Below, one piece after another: positions 46,120 to 58,138 of a stretch of DNA of 64,000 nt. Under the pieces are notes generated by a model, which was not told the DNA's origin, searched no databases, and saw only the letters and a list, made by a program, of their open reading frames with translations. Each line of letters opens with the position of its first letter. Position 1 is the stretch's first letter. A program made the translations under genes and the position numbers. Source of the DNA: Anisus vortex (Eukaryota; Mollusca; Gastropoda; Planorbidae); assembly GCA_949126835.1 (NCBI GenBank), contig OX421507.1, positions 9,390,121 through 9,454,120 of the forward strand. The letters run 5' to 3'.

Positions 46120-48039
46120 ACGGCTACTCCTTTTTTTGTTTTGTTTCAAATTTGACAAGAGGGCCCCGGCAACACTAACGGGGGACTTTCTCGTTACCGC
46201 GTACGCTTCATTGGGTTTTCTTTGAGAACCGCCCCGCGACCGTGAGCCAACACCCCCCCCCCCCCCAACCTCCTACAACTTCTTTTATTCTCTCCCCCCC
46301 CCCCTCCCCGAACATGGACAACTGTAGCGACAATGGAATGCGAGATGCAGATCAAACAAACTGTGGCCAAAGTGAGGAGGAGAAACAGGAGGGCAGTCAG
46401 CTTTGGTTGAAAATATTTTTTCTAGGGACAGAAAAACAACAACAAGATGAAGTTCAATGAGTGAAAAGGGGTTGACCGCTGGACTGGTCAGTTTATCTTG
46501 GACGCAAAGATGGTGGGGGAGGGGGGGATCGACGTTAAGCGTGAAATTATTCGCTTTTTAATAAAGAAGTAGACAAACAGTGTTGGGGGGGGGGGGGGGA
46601 CTTGTTTGGTGACCTGTGTCCTTCTGATCAAATTGGGTCTTCTTAACTCTTTGATCGAATTAGAAGAACTAATGGAAATGTTACACTAAATCAAGTTGCG
46701 GCTCGCGAGACATCGCTCTCGCCGTTTTTATCTCATTTTTTTTTCCCGTAAATTTCTATTTCATAAGCTTTTTTTTTTAAACTTTTGTTGATAAAACTAA
46801 CATTAACTCTAACATTAATTACGACTGGATACATTGGTCAGTAAGGACTAAAACTTAGACAAAATATTACTTTTTGGTTAGGCCTAATTATGATTTGTTT
46901 TTCTTTGATTCATGAAACTGGAAATCATAGAGACATTCTTTTGACCATCATTTGACCATCATTTGACCATCATTTGAACATCATTTGTTACACACTAAGT
47001 CGTAGTCGACACAAAAGTGAAAAAAAAAAAAAACACACAACAACATACACTAACGGAAAGGGCATGGATTTAATTTCAAGTTTCAAGTTAAGGTAAATTA
47101 TGCAAGGGGGAAAAAGACACAATGCTAAAACACAATGTAAGAAACGTGGACGAAGTATAAAAGAGAATGTTAAGTAGTGTAAGACCAGCACTGGGTAGAA
47201 TGGTGTGACTTTAAAGGAGACCAGTCGCTCTTCACTTCGTCAACATATAATTATGGTCTATATAGCCAAGAAGACGTAAAGCGATATATCCCTAGTTAAA
47301 AGTGTAAAAATCTTCCCCACGAACATTAACAACCCCGTAACATTGACCTTTTTTTTTTTTTTTTTTTTTTTTTTGCGGAATTCCCGTTGAATTTTTTTTT
47401 TTTTTAAAGAAGAAAAATAGTTTACATTTAGGTAAGTGACTAATCTCAACCGCTCCATTCCCGCCCCCTCCCCATTTAACCCGCTACCAATGTAGTTAAT
47501 AGTCCGTCGGTATATTTTATCGTGGCAGGACTACCCGCTGAGTCTTGTAGTGTGTGCTGAGTTTTCCTGGCTTTGGAAGGGGAGACGAAACCTACACCAC
47601 GATCTCCGTGCCGCAGACAATGGTACAAGGGGAAGACAATCTAGCCGGGGTCGTTGACGAAAAATGTAGACTTATGTTTCCCTGCCTCCCCAATTGTTTA
47701 GAACCACTTGAAGCTGTCCAATCACCATGAGGCATCCCCCCCCCCCCCCCCAAAAAAAAAAGTTAGAGGGAGAAAAGCGTCCAATCACCATCTTCTTCCC
47801 AAGGACGTGTTCGCGCTGACAACACTCAACCAGTTTCAATATCACTGAGTACCTCCAAGCCCCAGGGCAGCCAAATGAACATACTTCTGTAAGACCCATT
47901 CGTTCAGTAGAAGAAAAAAACAACGAAATAAACCGCGTCAATCCATTATTGGATTTGATGGAACCAGTAATCAATGTATGATGGGTGACCCAATGAATCC
48001 GTGAGTTTTACGAATAGATAGCTTTTACGCTACACTAAA
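46120..48039. other. No gene seen; homopolymers and a short TTTGACCATCA repeat
   Basis: Contains C14 (46253), G15 (46585), a 12-bp repeat TTTGACCATCA at 46940-46990, T26 (47349-47374) and C16 (47736-47751). Confidence 0.5.
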
Positions 48040-48271
48040 AATTAAATTAAAATTAAATTGGTTACTTATATAGCGCTTCTATCCATGCTATTTTAGCATG
48101 CTCAGTGCGCTCTGTAAACACAATGCTGCCTGCTGGCGCAAATATGTTTACAGGCCCAAAACTCCTGCAGGGCGACAGGGATCCGCCGATGGCCGGGCTA
48201 GAACCCGCGACGTGTCAGTTGGTTTTTGGTTGACAGTCCGGTGAACTAACCGCTGGACCAGCCGGCTTCAC
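48040..48271 (-). mobile_element. SINE-B copy 1, tRNA head and AGCGCTATATAAGT-type 3' end
   Basis: On the minus strand it begins with GGCTGGTCCAGCGGTTAG, a tRNA-like A-box region, followed by CGCGGGTTCTAGCCCGG as a weak B box. A body runs to GAGCGCACTGAGCATGC, then AGCGCTATATAAGTAACC and an AT-rich repeat tail (TTTAATT). The 3' part is shared with 58139-58215. Its sequence is unrelated to SINE-A. Confidence 0.85.
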
Positions 48272-48272
48272 T

Positions 48273-48580
48273 AAGTTGTAAATGTTACGCCCGCATAGTG
48301 TTATTGCCCAGCTCATGATATTGGCAACGCCGTTGATTTCGATGCCATACGCCGAAGATGTATTGCCCAATGTGGCAATGAGAACGTTAACATTGTCTTT
48401 AATCTCTGACAAGTTATGCCATCGATGTCATCGGTTAAAACGTAAGGGGTTGGTGACGGTTCTTTATCACCGATGCTGACTTGCATGGGAATAAGTTGCC
48501 CGGTTCATAAACTTGGGCAATATCACTATCTGAGCCGTAACATGAACACAGCAACAGTTGCACTGATATGCATAGCGAAA
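48273..48580 (-). pseudogene. Coding-like relic of unknown origin
   Basis: On the minus strand several adjoining open segments look protein-like. One, from about 48400 down to 48272, reads SEIKDNVNVLIATLGNTSSA followed by YGIEINGVANIMSWAITLCG. Another, upstream in a different frame, reads CYGSDSDIAQVYEPGNLFPC. They are separated by a stop and at least one frame change, so this could be a decayed exon, a retroposed gene or part of a mobile element. The segment runs straight into SINE-B at its 3' end. I do not recognise the family; chance composition is possible. Confidence 0.3.
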
Positions 48581-48589
48581 TAAAGATCA

Positions 48590-49090
48590 AAGAAACGAAA
48601 GCTCATAAACATACAATTTTATAAAAGTTTATCAGTTGACTAATTGGTACTTTCTATGAAGCTTTCCTATTCTAATGCATGAGAACGATAAAAAAAAACA
48701 CATAAAAAAATTCTTTACCACAAGATAAAAAAAAATTTATCCTGACTCTAACTTCTTTCTTTAACGTTGGCATTGTATTTAGTTAATCTTCCGTTAATTC
48801 CCCGGGTCTTCAATTGAAAGCACGCGTCCACGTTATAATAATATACGTCACACTTAGTTGATAACTGAAGATTAAGTGTGGCATGGAGAAGAAAAGAGGG
48901 GAGACGATCTGCCAGACTTAGATACAAAGTATTCGGTGACACCAAGTCGTGTCCCTTTATTTATTAGCACTGAACTATATTCCTTCAGGGTTCTTACTGT
49001 TCTTACTCTATTATTATTTTAAAAACGTCCAAAACCTTTAAAAAATGCACACTCCGGTGTAAGTCTGAATGTTAATCGAGTGTGAATGTA
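48590..49090. other. No gene seen
   Basis: Nothing recognised. Confidence 0.5.
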
Positions 49091-49092
49091 TG

Positions 49093-49165
49093 TAGTCAAA
49101 GGTTTTTTTGTAGTCAAATAATGTTTTTTGAAGTCAAATAAATGTTTTTTGTAGTCATATAAATG
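49093..49165. repeat. TGTAGTCAAATAA short tandem repeat
   Basis: About four units of 20-24 bases: (T/A)GTAGTCAAA...GTTTTTTG, with a last variant GTAGTCATATAAATG. Confidence 0.85.
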
Positions 49166-49169
49166 ATGT

Positions 49170-49810
49170 TGCTTGTTTAATTTTTTTTTATTCTTAAGTC
49201 ATAGAATAATTCGAATGTAAAAAATCCTTAAATTAACGCCAAAGTTAATCCGTCTTTAAAAAAAATGATTTTTTTTTCTGCCTAAACCTTGGTCAGTTTT
49301 CTCAAACTTTACCAAACTTTGAAAAATCCAAGTCAGTTTTTCCAAAACTTAAAAAAAAAAAAACTTTCCAACCCGTATGAATCATGAACCCTTCTTCATA
49401 ATACTTTCTGGAAACAGACACTAGATTTATAGATGCCTGTACATATAAAACGGCGAAGTAATTATTATACAAGTTTTTAAAAAAAACTGAAATCTAAGAG
49501 CGGACAATAACAAATATAAAAAAATACAAATTGCTAAGTGATTCCTCTCACTTTCAGTTAGCCCTACTGTCTGTTTCTTTATTTCTCCAAGTCCCCTGTG
49601 GGGGAGGGAAATGAAATCAGAAAATGTAAGTAACAAAGAGATATCATGTTTGGAGAAGAAGACAAATTGCACGAGTTAAAAAAATATATTATCATGAAAT
49701 AATGTCAAATGTATTTTTTGACAAAACTGTTTAGTGTACAGCTTAGCGACAACATTTTTATAATGAATGTAACAATTTCAACATTAGTTCACTACAATAA
49801 CTTAACAATG
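49170..49810. other. No gene seen
   Basis: AT-rich sequence; nothing recognised. Confidence 0.5.
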
Positions 49811-49811
49811 C

Positions 49812-49872
49812 TAGACTGGGAAAATAGGCTTCTATAGTAGACAATACAATTTTTTCGCATATATACAGACAG
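49812..49872 (+). repeat. Dispersed repeat C, copy 1
   Basis: TAGACTGG...TAGGCTTCTATAGTAG.CAATACAA..TTTTCGCATA aligns with 50691-50750. It lies immediately before a LINE 3' end. Confidence 0.65.
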
Positions 49873-49890
49873 TACCCCTTTTTACCCTAG

Positions 49891-50032
49891 TGACATCCGG
49901 GCATGGAATGGGTTGCTGAACAAACCAGGAAAACCAGCAATTTAACATCACTTAAAACACTAATCAAAGTGCAAGACTACAGGCAATCCTAGGGCGCTTA
50001 TAATTTTCTGTATAGAAGCGAGTGTCTGTAAC
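49891..50032 (+). mobile_element. Non-LTR retrotransposon 3' end, copy 4
   Basis: GACATCCGGGCATGGAATGG translates as DIRAWNG, the usual lead-in to the reverse-transcriptase C-terminal WN.LP motif. It then shares AACAAACCAGGAAAACCAG, GTGCAAGACTA and GGGCGCTTATAATTTTCTG with the other copies. The ATAAG tail is lost. Confidence 0.72.
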
Positions 50033-50592
50033 AGGTGAGTACTAGAAGAGTACTTTTGAGATCATTAAAACAAAGAGAGAAAAAAATTCCATTATGAATC
50101 TATGGATAATAAGTAAGACATTGTAATTCATAGAGATTGTGTAATTAATGACCGTATCGAAAATACGGTCGAGATTCATTTGTGTATGCTTAAGATGACC
50201 ACCCACACACGACGGTCATAAATCAAGTTCCATCGCAGGGACATCAAACACAACCTGTGAATGATGAAAACGAGGTGGCCTGAGTTCATTCTGTATTTGC
50301 AGACGCGTCTTCCCGCTGGACAAGGCGTGTGGCTAAAGGCCAGTGTAACGATCAGCTTTATCAAAACCCATCCATTGGCCCAACTCGTGGCCAAAAAAAT
50401 AAAAATACAAGATACAAGATGGCATCACTGGACTCTTAATGAGACGGCTGGTCAACAATGTGAAGAAACTTTTAAAAAGAAAAAGAAAGCAACGAGACAG
50501 TTGATGAAAGTGAAGTGACAAGTTTGCACAGAAAAGCATCGATAATGATAATGATCAATAGCCTATAGATCAAGGGTTGTGTTCTTATGGCC

Positions 50593-50815
50593 ATGCACCA
50601 TAACACCGTGTTCACAATGAATCGGTTTCTTGAAGTGTGCACGCATCTAACCCATTCGATGTAACAACGTAAATTTTGGTTAAATACAAGGTTAGACTGG
50701 AGGTTAGGCTTCCGTAGCAAGCAATGCAAAGCTTTTCGCATACTTACATTAAGGAACACCTCATGCACACTAACACCGTGTTCACGATGAATCGGTTCCT
50801 TGAAATGTGCACATA
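50593..50815. repeat. 53-base duplication, 170 bases apart
   Basis: TAACACCGTGTTCACAATGA...TGAAGTGTGCAC starting at 50601 is repeated at 50771 with a few changes. Dispersed repeat C (copy 2, 50691-50750) lies between the two. Confidence 0.88.
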
Positions 50816-50829
50816 TCGAACACATCTGG

Positions 50830-51214
50830 GAGGAAACACACCCTTTGAAGTGTAAAACATCTGGAATCATGGGACATCCTACCGCCTCCCCCTCCCACCC
50901 CTATATATTTTCTCAATGGTTTTCGTCTGATGCATGTGGTCAGGAATAAGTGTGTAATAAATAATTAGACGTCTTGGTTGCATTCGCCCCTGCCTCGGCC
51001 TCCCCCCCCCCCTCCTCACCCTTTTAAACATCACACACCTGAGAAAAATGTCAAAGGACCATTGCTGACCATTGCCCTCAGCACCATATATACAAATACA
51101 TTTAGCGAACGTCTGTCAACAGTCGATGCATACGACACTGGTAACTGTGAACTAAAATGTATATTTATGTATTACATCGCCAACCCACCCCCCTTTGTTT
51201 ACTCTTTCCATGCA
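50830..51214. other. No gene seen
   Basis: Nothing recognised. Confidence 0.5.
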
Positions 51215-51222
51215 GTATGGAT

Positions 51223-51431
51223 TAGAGGTTGTCGGCAACCTACGAAGATGCGCACCAGACTTGGCACGCCGAGCGATTTTCAATGGCACGCATAGTAAAA
51301 AAAAAAGAAAAGGCAAACTGAAGTCTCTTCTACAAGACATTTGAGTGCTAGAGCAGGATGACTTTTGGCACGCTGAAAGAATTAGAAATCCTGCTTTTGA
51401 TACACTGATATATGAAAGTTCCCGACCCCTG
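51223..51431 (+). mobile_element. hAT-type MITE, copy 5, with target-site duplication
   Basis: A 209-base element from TAGAGGTTGTCGGCAACCT to CCCGACCCCTG. It is flanked by GTATGGAT (51215-51222) and GTATAGAT (51432-51439), a 7-of-8 match to the hAT 8-bp duplication. The internal blocks are CCAGACTTGGCACGCCG, AGCGATTTTCAATGGCACGC, CAGGATGACTTTTGGCACGC and AGAAATCCTGCTTT. It has no coding capacity. Confidence 0.88.
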
Positions 51432-51439
51432 GTATAGAT

Positions 51440-51842
51440 ATCATCATGTACAAATCTACAAAGGTCCAATATACAATTAGTTTTATAAATAAATACTTCC
51501 GGGTATTTGTGTGTGTGTGACTGTTTGATTGGTCAGTACATTGGGGGGGGGGGGGGGGGGGGGTCAGTACTTTGAGGCTTAGCCAGTGCAATTGTGTGAA
51601 CACACATATTGTTGGTGTTGTTGTTGTAGATTCAATGTTATTGTTTGATATAAAATGTTACAAGGTACATACCCCGAGGTTCTCATTCTCCCCATTCCTT
51701 GACTCTGATTTATATGTATTCCATCCCAGGCTGGGCTTTTGTATAGAATCCGCCGCTGAATCCAATAACACAACTGAAACAGAAGGAAGAGATGACACAC
51801 GATGAATAATAATTTTAAACAATAAATTTATGTGTATAGCGC
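51440..51842. other. No gene seen; G21 tract
   Basis: G run at 51543-51563 between two MITE copies. Confidence 0.5.
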
Positions 51843-51873
51843 TGGCACGCGTTCCGTAGGTTGCCGATCCTTG
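51843..51873 (-). mobile_element. hAT-type MITE, copy 6, terminal fragment
   Basis: The reverse complement reads CAAGGATCGGCAACCTACGG then AACGCGTGCC, the 5' terminus of the family. Confidence 0.75.
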
Positions 51874-51879
51874 CTCTAG

Positions 51880-54115
51880 GCTACACAAGTCAACACAAAA
51901 ATGTTATTTTATTACAGCACAATACTTATATATATCGCCATTTTTATAACCCTAAACTTTACGAAATAACAACATAGGACACATCAAAACAACATCATTA
52001 ACAATACAATAACAATACAATAAATAGATCTATTAGAATGTTTCAGTGTTAAAAAAAAAGTTTTTAAAAGTAGACAATGCATTTTGTAATTGTATTAATC
52101 GTTTGAATAGAAAATATTTCCGTTACATAGCGCAAACATTTAAAGCAATATAAGGGCGATAATCAGAAAAGTACATTCATATTGTTTTTATTGTGATATT
52201 AATTGTGAGTAAACAAATATTATTGTTAAATCTAAACAACAAATAACGTTAACTCGGGAATAACAACAAATCTTCAATATAAGATTCAGAAGGTCAACCG
52301 AATTTTTAATAAGTTTAACCTTTTTTTTTAACGGTAGTGTTATTTCTTTTAACAAACACAATGGTCCTGTGTGAGAATCAAAGACTTGATGACAAGGCAT
52401 GATTTATCATTTCAAATTCTATGTTGTTGTTTTTTTTCCGGACTGTTTAAGGTTCGAATATAAAGAAGGAAACATCTCATTTAGTACACAACACAAAGAG
52501 ATGAGTAGCGCGAGATGGCGGTTTCGGGGGAGAAGTTGTGGGGGAGAGGTAGGGGGGGATAAGAATGCACTAAAGGTCAAGACACCAGAGTCCAGTGTGG
52601 CAGGAAGAAACCCCGTTTGGGGGGTATTGCTGACCAATATGGAGTGTCGTGGGATTAAGAATGTCATTTATCACCCGAGCCACCCCCCCCCCCCCCCCAC
52701 ACCCACCCCCCACACACACACGCACACACAACAACTTCATTTCATCGTTAACGGGAAGGGATGAGTGTGGAAAGGAAGAAGGAAGGGGGGGGAGATAGGG
52801 TGGGGGCCACTGCTTGTTAAGTCCCCGACTTCAATAGAAGGTGCCACCGAAGCCTCAAATATATTTTAAAAAAAACGACCCCCTGCAATCACCAATTATT
52901 TTTCGTAGTGGAGTGGCGGACGAAAAAAATGGAAAGAGAAGAAGGTCAGGGTGAAGGTCGTTTACAAAAGACACACACAATAATGATACAGAGGGAATTC
53001 AAACATAGAAATGGTAACTGTATTAAACTATTGGACCCAGGGACAGAAACGTTCTATCGGAGGGTTTAGTCAGTCGAGGTACGCCACTTCTGTCCTCAAC
53101 TTGATACCATGGGGCCCTTAGCTGACGCCCGCAGCGAGGCAGGATAGAATAGAGGACAATAGGGCGACCCCCCTTTCTTTTTTTTGTTGTATCCTCCCTC
53201 TCTATCCGACAAAGACAAGCAAAAGGCGTGTCAGAGACCAGACAATCAATGAGGGGGAGGGAGGCTCCCCACTGGTGAAGAAGAGAGGGAGGGAGGGAGG
53301 GATATAGAGAGAGAGAGATTTCTATTTGGTTACAAGCATCTGTCACTATGTAGCACTGGTGCTTGAGTGAAGTGAGCACACTGTGGCCCACTCATGTGTC
53401 TGTGTGTGTGTGAGTGTGTGTGTCGGTATCAGTGTGTGTGTCCGAGTCTGTGCGTGCCACTGGCCCGCAGGGCTTTAGAGAACGGGAAGTGTACCCAAGG
53501 GAAGGGGGGGGAGGGGTGAAACGCACTAATGAGAAAATCTGTAATTGAATGAAGACCAGGAGATCGGCTTAGCGGGCCCCCTTTAAGTGGACAGGTAGGG
53601 TATCACCTCATGTGTGTGTGTGTGTGTGTGTTTGTGATCAAAACCATGACAAGTATTACAACGGACAGATAACGAAACCCCCCCACCCCACCCCACCCCA
53701 CCCCCCCTCCTCTACGCATACAAAGATATCAACCGCAACAACAGTTCGTGACCAAAAGAAAAGACACAAATATGAAGATGGAGAGGAGAAGAAAAAAAGT
53801 GTATGAAATACAATGGCTTAACACCTTAAGTGCTGATACTCAAACACGGCGTTCTATTTGATACTAGATCAACATTTACTTCCCCAACCAAGGACAAAAT
53901 TTATCTTTGCTTTAGCAAACAACAATCTTCTCCCAGATAGGATTTAATACCCCCCGCTCTGTGCTCTTGCATACAATCTTCTACAGACTGCCCATCTCTG
54001 CCTCCAGTTTCATTACATAATGTGAAGACAGATTCAATAAAACGGGAGTTTGTAACACAACAAAAATAACCACAAATGTTCTATTTCAAGTAGATTACGC
54101 AGTTGAGTTGAGTAT
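51880..54115. other. No gene seen
   Basis: It has C16 (52683-52698), GT runs near 53400-53450 and 53610, and CCCCA repeats near 53682. The 122-codon minus frame 53023-53391 has no recognisable domain. Confidence 0.5.
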
Positions 54116-54322
54116 AGTAAGTAAAGTACCAAAGTACCCGTCGGACCAAATGATCACCGTTCACTGGTCACGGCATACAAGGGGATATGTGGTCAGCACA
54201 ATCCCCAGCCGCCTTTACTTTATGTCATGTACCCATCAGAGAAAAAAATCCTAGCCTCCATCAGGATTCGAACCCAGGACCTTCGGTATGCCCGTCGAAC
54301 GCGCTGCCGGCTCGGCCACTGT
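54116..54322 (-). mobile_element. SINE-A copy 9, internal deletions
   Basis: A complete tRNA-like head (GTGGCCGAGCCGGCAGCGCG and GGGTTCGAATCC on the minus strand) and the 3' end with a GTACTTTACTTACT tail are present. The middle is shortened around the CAGCTCTGATGGG block. Confidence 0.9.
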
Positions 54323-54329
54323 CTTCTTG

Positions 54330-55460
54330 AAGCTCAGTATACACACATTTTAATCCCATCTTAAAAACGTTGGATTAAAAACAAATTCTTTAGAGCATAG
54401 GCCTATTATATGCGCGTGTGGCCGGTACCTTGATCTAGTTACCACTGGCATCATTTAGATAGGCCTTGTTAAAGCTTTACTTTGTGTAATCAATGGCAAG
54501 CTCAGGAACACCGGAACACCATGGGAGTCACTTAGATGTGTAGCTCACACGGAACAAATGGGATACTCAACTGCGCCCGAGCACAATAAATTAGGGTTAT
54601 CATTTGTTTTTATAATGATTCCAACTCTATGATACGATTGCGGTGAAGGTTAAAAAGAAAGAAGAAAAAAAAAGAATCAACAATTTACACTAACTACTTA
54701 TTTCTCCATAGAGATAACGCGAGGACGGGGGCCGAGGGAGAAAACCCCACCCCGCGCCACGGGGAGGGAGGGGTGGAGTGCTAAGAGTTCACACCGCCCG
54801 ATACATTGGAGGATTTCTCTGGCAGCACAATTTAGCACGTCACTAGCTGAAAACAAACACTTTAGTTGGGAAAGAGCGAACGAAGGGAGGAAGGAGAGGG
54901 GGGGGGGGGGGGAAAGGGAGTGTGGGGGAGGAGGGGGGAGGGGTGCGTGTCATCCCGTAAAGCGATGCCGTGGAGTAGCTAAACCTTCTCTCTGGGTAAA
55001 TCGATGGAATACAAAACACTCAGAGGAGAAGAAAAGGGATGGTGAGGGAGAAGGGAACGGAGGAAGGAGAAAGCCGTGAAGTAATTTAATAGCCTATAAT
55101 TACTGCAGGACAGACAAACACTGAGAGTATATACACAGACAGTCTACCACCCTGTGTGGTGAAAACACTCACACACACGTTCAAACACACTTACACACAC
55201 GGGAGTTCACAAAAAGGAATTGAGCGAGCGATTAAGTTATCAATCAATTCTCACGACTATAATGTCTGCAGAATGTTGGGGAGGGGGGAATGTTTTCTTT
55301 TAACACATGAACTAGTTGAACGACTCTGCTCGAAATAGACCACTGGTTAAAAATACACTCGAACAACAAACATAAAGCAACACAATCCAGTGTAACATTA
55401 TAACTATGTTTGAGTTTTACTTAGTTAGACCGAGAGGCAGACGGCAACAGAGCTTTCAAC
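54330..55460. other. No gene seen
   Basis: G15 at 54898-54912 in a G-rich patch; nothing else recognised. Confidence 0.5.
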
Positions 55461-55461
55461 G

Positions 55462-55463
<2 letters not shown>

Positions 55464-55510
<47 letters not shown>
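55464..55510. repeat. (TA)n microsatellite
   Basis: An uninterrupted TA run of about 23 units, self-complementary. Confidence 0.97.
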
Positions 55511-55513
<3 letters not shown>

Positions 55514-55519
55514 TAAACG

Positions 55520-57855
55520 CAGAACTTCATCTCGCAACTACGCCATCATTATGACATATTTAAACTCAGATCAACCCAAGTCAAAAGGTCAAACTGGTTT
55601 TGGAACCGTTTCATTCATGTATAGATTATAATGTTGCATGTCTAATTGATGGACTTTTAACGGTACAGCTTAAAACGGTATGAACATACACACAAAGAGA
55701 AAGACAGGAAAGAATATGACGTTCGAGTTGAAACGAAAAAAACAACAACTGGCCAACGAAAAGCAAGAGATATCATGAAGCGACACACCGACACACGCTG
55801 TCAAAGTTTGTTAACGATGTGTATCCGATGGTGCCATTTGCATCTTCTCCAGATCATTCTCTCTTTAAAAAACAACAACAGCCTTGGTCCATGTGTGTGT
55901 GCAGCAAGAGTTCACGTCTATCTAATACGGCCGATGATATCTTCTAGAGGTGCTTTCCACTTTGCCCCCCTCCCCCACACACACACCCACACACTTCCAC
56001 ACACACACACACTTCCACACACACACACCGGATGTATTGCAGTTTCCATTGCCAAGGAAGATAAGCTCAAATTGGCGTCGAACAAAACGAGAAATTCAAC
56101 ACTGAGAGATACAAAACAAAAAGAAGAAAGTAACTTGATCGATCACTTTGTACTGACATGTTGCTAGCCTTCCAGAAACTATATACAAAAAACAACAACA
56201 CACACACAAAAACAGCAACAGCTAAACTAATCATGTAACTGAGAAATGAAATATAAATCGACATACCTATTTAGGGTTTCTTACAGCTTCTGACTTAACT
56301 GGGCATTCATTTTAAAATTGCCTCCCTTTAAACACAAATAACAAACTAGTTTGTAACGATAAACGTAAAATATGGGCCTAGATCTATTTATTTCCCGTAG
56401 TGTATATATATACGTAGTCAAAATATATAATAAACACAAATGTGGGAATGTATTTTGAAGTTCTAAAGAATAACTTAAGAAAACAAATATGTTGGCAATC
56501 ACTAGTCCTAACTACATCGTAGTTCCTTTTTTAACATTTAAATTATATATTGTTCATGTTCCTTTGTAGTTTTTCGCACATTTATAATCTGTCCTAAACC
56601 TTCGTCATTTAACAAAAAATAAAGTTAATTTTCCCAAACTTTTTACCAAAACGGTATGACCCATGTAAACCCCCCAAAACTTTCTTTTAAAGAGATCATC
56701 TAAACAAGAAAGCGAGGGGCCTGGTGGGGGGGGGGGGGGGGGGGTGTCGCTCTGTCTCTTTTCTCATTCCGAGTTCCACTCCAAAGTCTGGCACAAAGAT
56801 AAACTGTGGCGCTTCTTCTCATTCAGCGATGTGCCCAGATAGTCTTTATATTGTTATATTCTATGGAGCTATCGGGAAAATTTGCAACATCTGGCTTGTT
56901 TTTATTTCTTCTTCATCTTCATCTTTTTGGCCTGCTCCTTGCCCAGACGTCTTCAAAAATAATAGAAACTGTATTTTCAGTTCAGGAGATGTGCAGTTGA
57001 TAGGTTATCTAAATATTGTGCTGAGTTGAATGTCGGAACTCTGGACATTCCAGACAGTTTTTTTTTATATATAAATCAACAAATAAATTGGCGTCTTTGT
57101 TATAATAATAACAAAAAAAAACTTCTGTCAGTTTATGTATCCGCGGCGAACTCAATGTTTGTATTTATCCGAAAAACAACCGAAACCCATGAGACCACAG
57201 ACGAGTGCCATTGAGAAAACACCATGAGGGTGAAGACATGGATATATCCACCGTTGCTGACCCACTTGAACCCTAGCTCACCGACCACCCTTAACACTAC
57301 AATCTCTATAATTACACTCCCCCCCACACACACACACGCACGCACTCCATTACCTCTCACCCCTAAGGTCCTGGGGGTACTGACGCCACAAAGTGACCAT
57401 CTAATGAAGGAAATATCTTACAGGTGATGACCTTCTCCCCGCCCCTTCCCCCCCCCCCGGGAGATAAGTGGGGAGCGACCTGGACACTAAACAGACTACC
57501 CCCACATCTCTCAGCCATACCCACATCAACACGGTGAAAGTTTAGGTTCAACCAAATGTCTACTACTACTATCCTCCCTTCCCCCCCCCCCCCACGGTTC
57601 AACCAAATGGCTACCGCTAACCCCTCCCCCTAACTCCACCACTCGCCGAGACCATTGTTGATGGATGTAATCAAACTGACCTCAGCCTAAACATTAACCT
57701 TGTTAACAAGTACACTCTGGCCGTTAACACGTAGTGTTAAAAGACGTGTAAATAGCATAGCTCAGTAACTGGTACATTTTTGCGTATCATAAAATATACC
57801 TACTACTAGTATATATACAAATGCTACCATTTTTAATCCGTTTTGTCTATTGGGC
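55520..57855. other. No gene seen
   Basis: Contains G19 (56726-56744) and CA-rich stretches near 55975-56030. Frames here lack domains. Confidence 0.5.
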
Positions 57856-57856
57856 T

Positions 57857-58080
57857 GGTAGAGTAATCCCTCGGACCTAACTGATCCCAAAGGGCCGGTA
57901 AAGCAGCGTTCACCAGTTTCTGTGTCCACGGCATACTAGCGGGACTGTGAAGCCAGCACAACGCACAACCGCCTTTATTTTGCTCCCCAACTAATGTCAG
58001 ATACCCATCGGAACCAGGTAGATTTAGGGACACCCTCCAGATCCGGAAACAATTCCTAGCTTTCATTAGGATTCGAAAGT
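57857..58080 (-). mobile_element. SINE-A copy 10, 5'-truncated at the B box
   Basis: It carries the 3' half and middle (GGTAAAGCAGCGTTCACCAG, CAGCACAACGCACAACCGCC, CAGATCCGGAAACAATTCCT) and stops at AGGATTCGAAAG, within the head. Confidence 0.9.
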
Positions 58081-58138
58081 CCCCTGAGCACCTCCCCACA
58101 CACACACAGCGTGTTGGTGGGTTATGTTGCCAGCCCAT

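Noticed and set aside
50150..50170. Small hairpin GACCGTAT...ATACGGTC as a terminator
   Set aside because: An 8-bp stem alone is expected by chance in 64 kb, and intrinsic terminators are not a feature of pol II genes.
52560..52667. Minus-strand PATLDSGVLTF as the missing Eph exon
   Set aside because: Only a weak resemblance to the V.LLDS motif; lacks the downstream Trp and a phase-0 donor.
53023..53391. 122-codon minus-strand open frame
   Set aside because: No recognisable domain; composition follows local simple sequence; no splice or promoter support.
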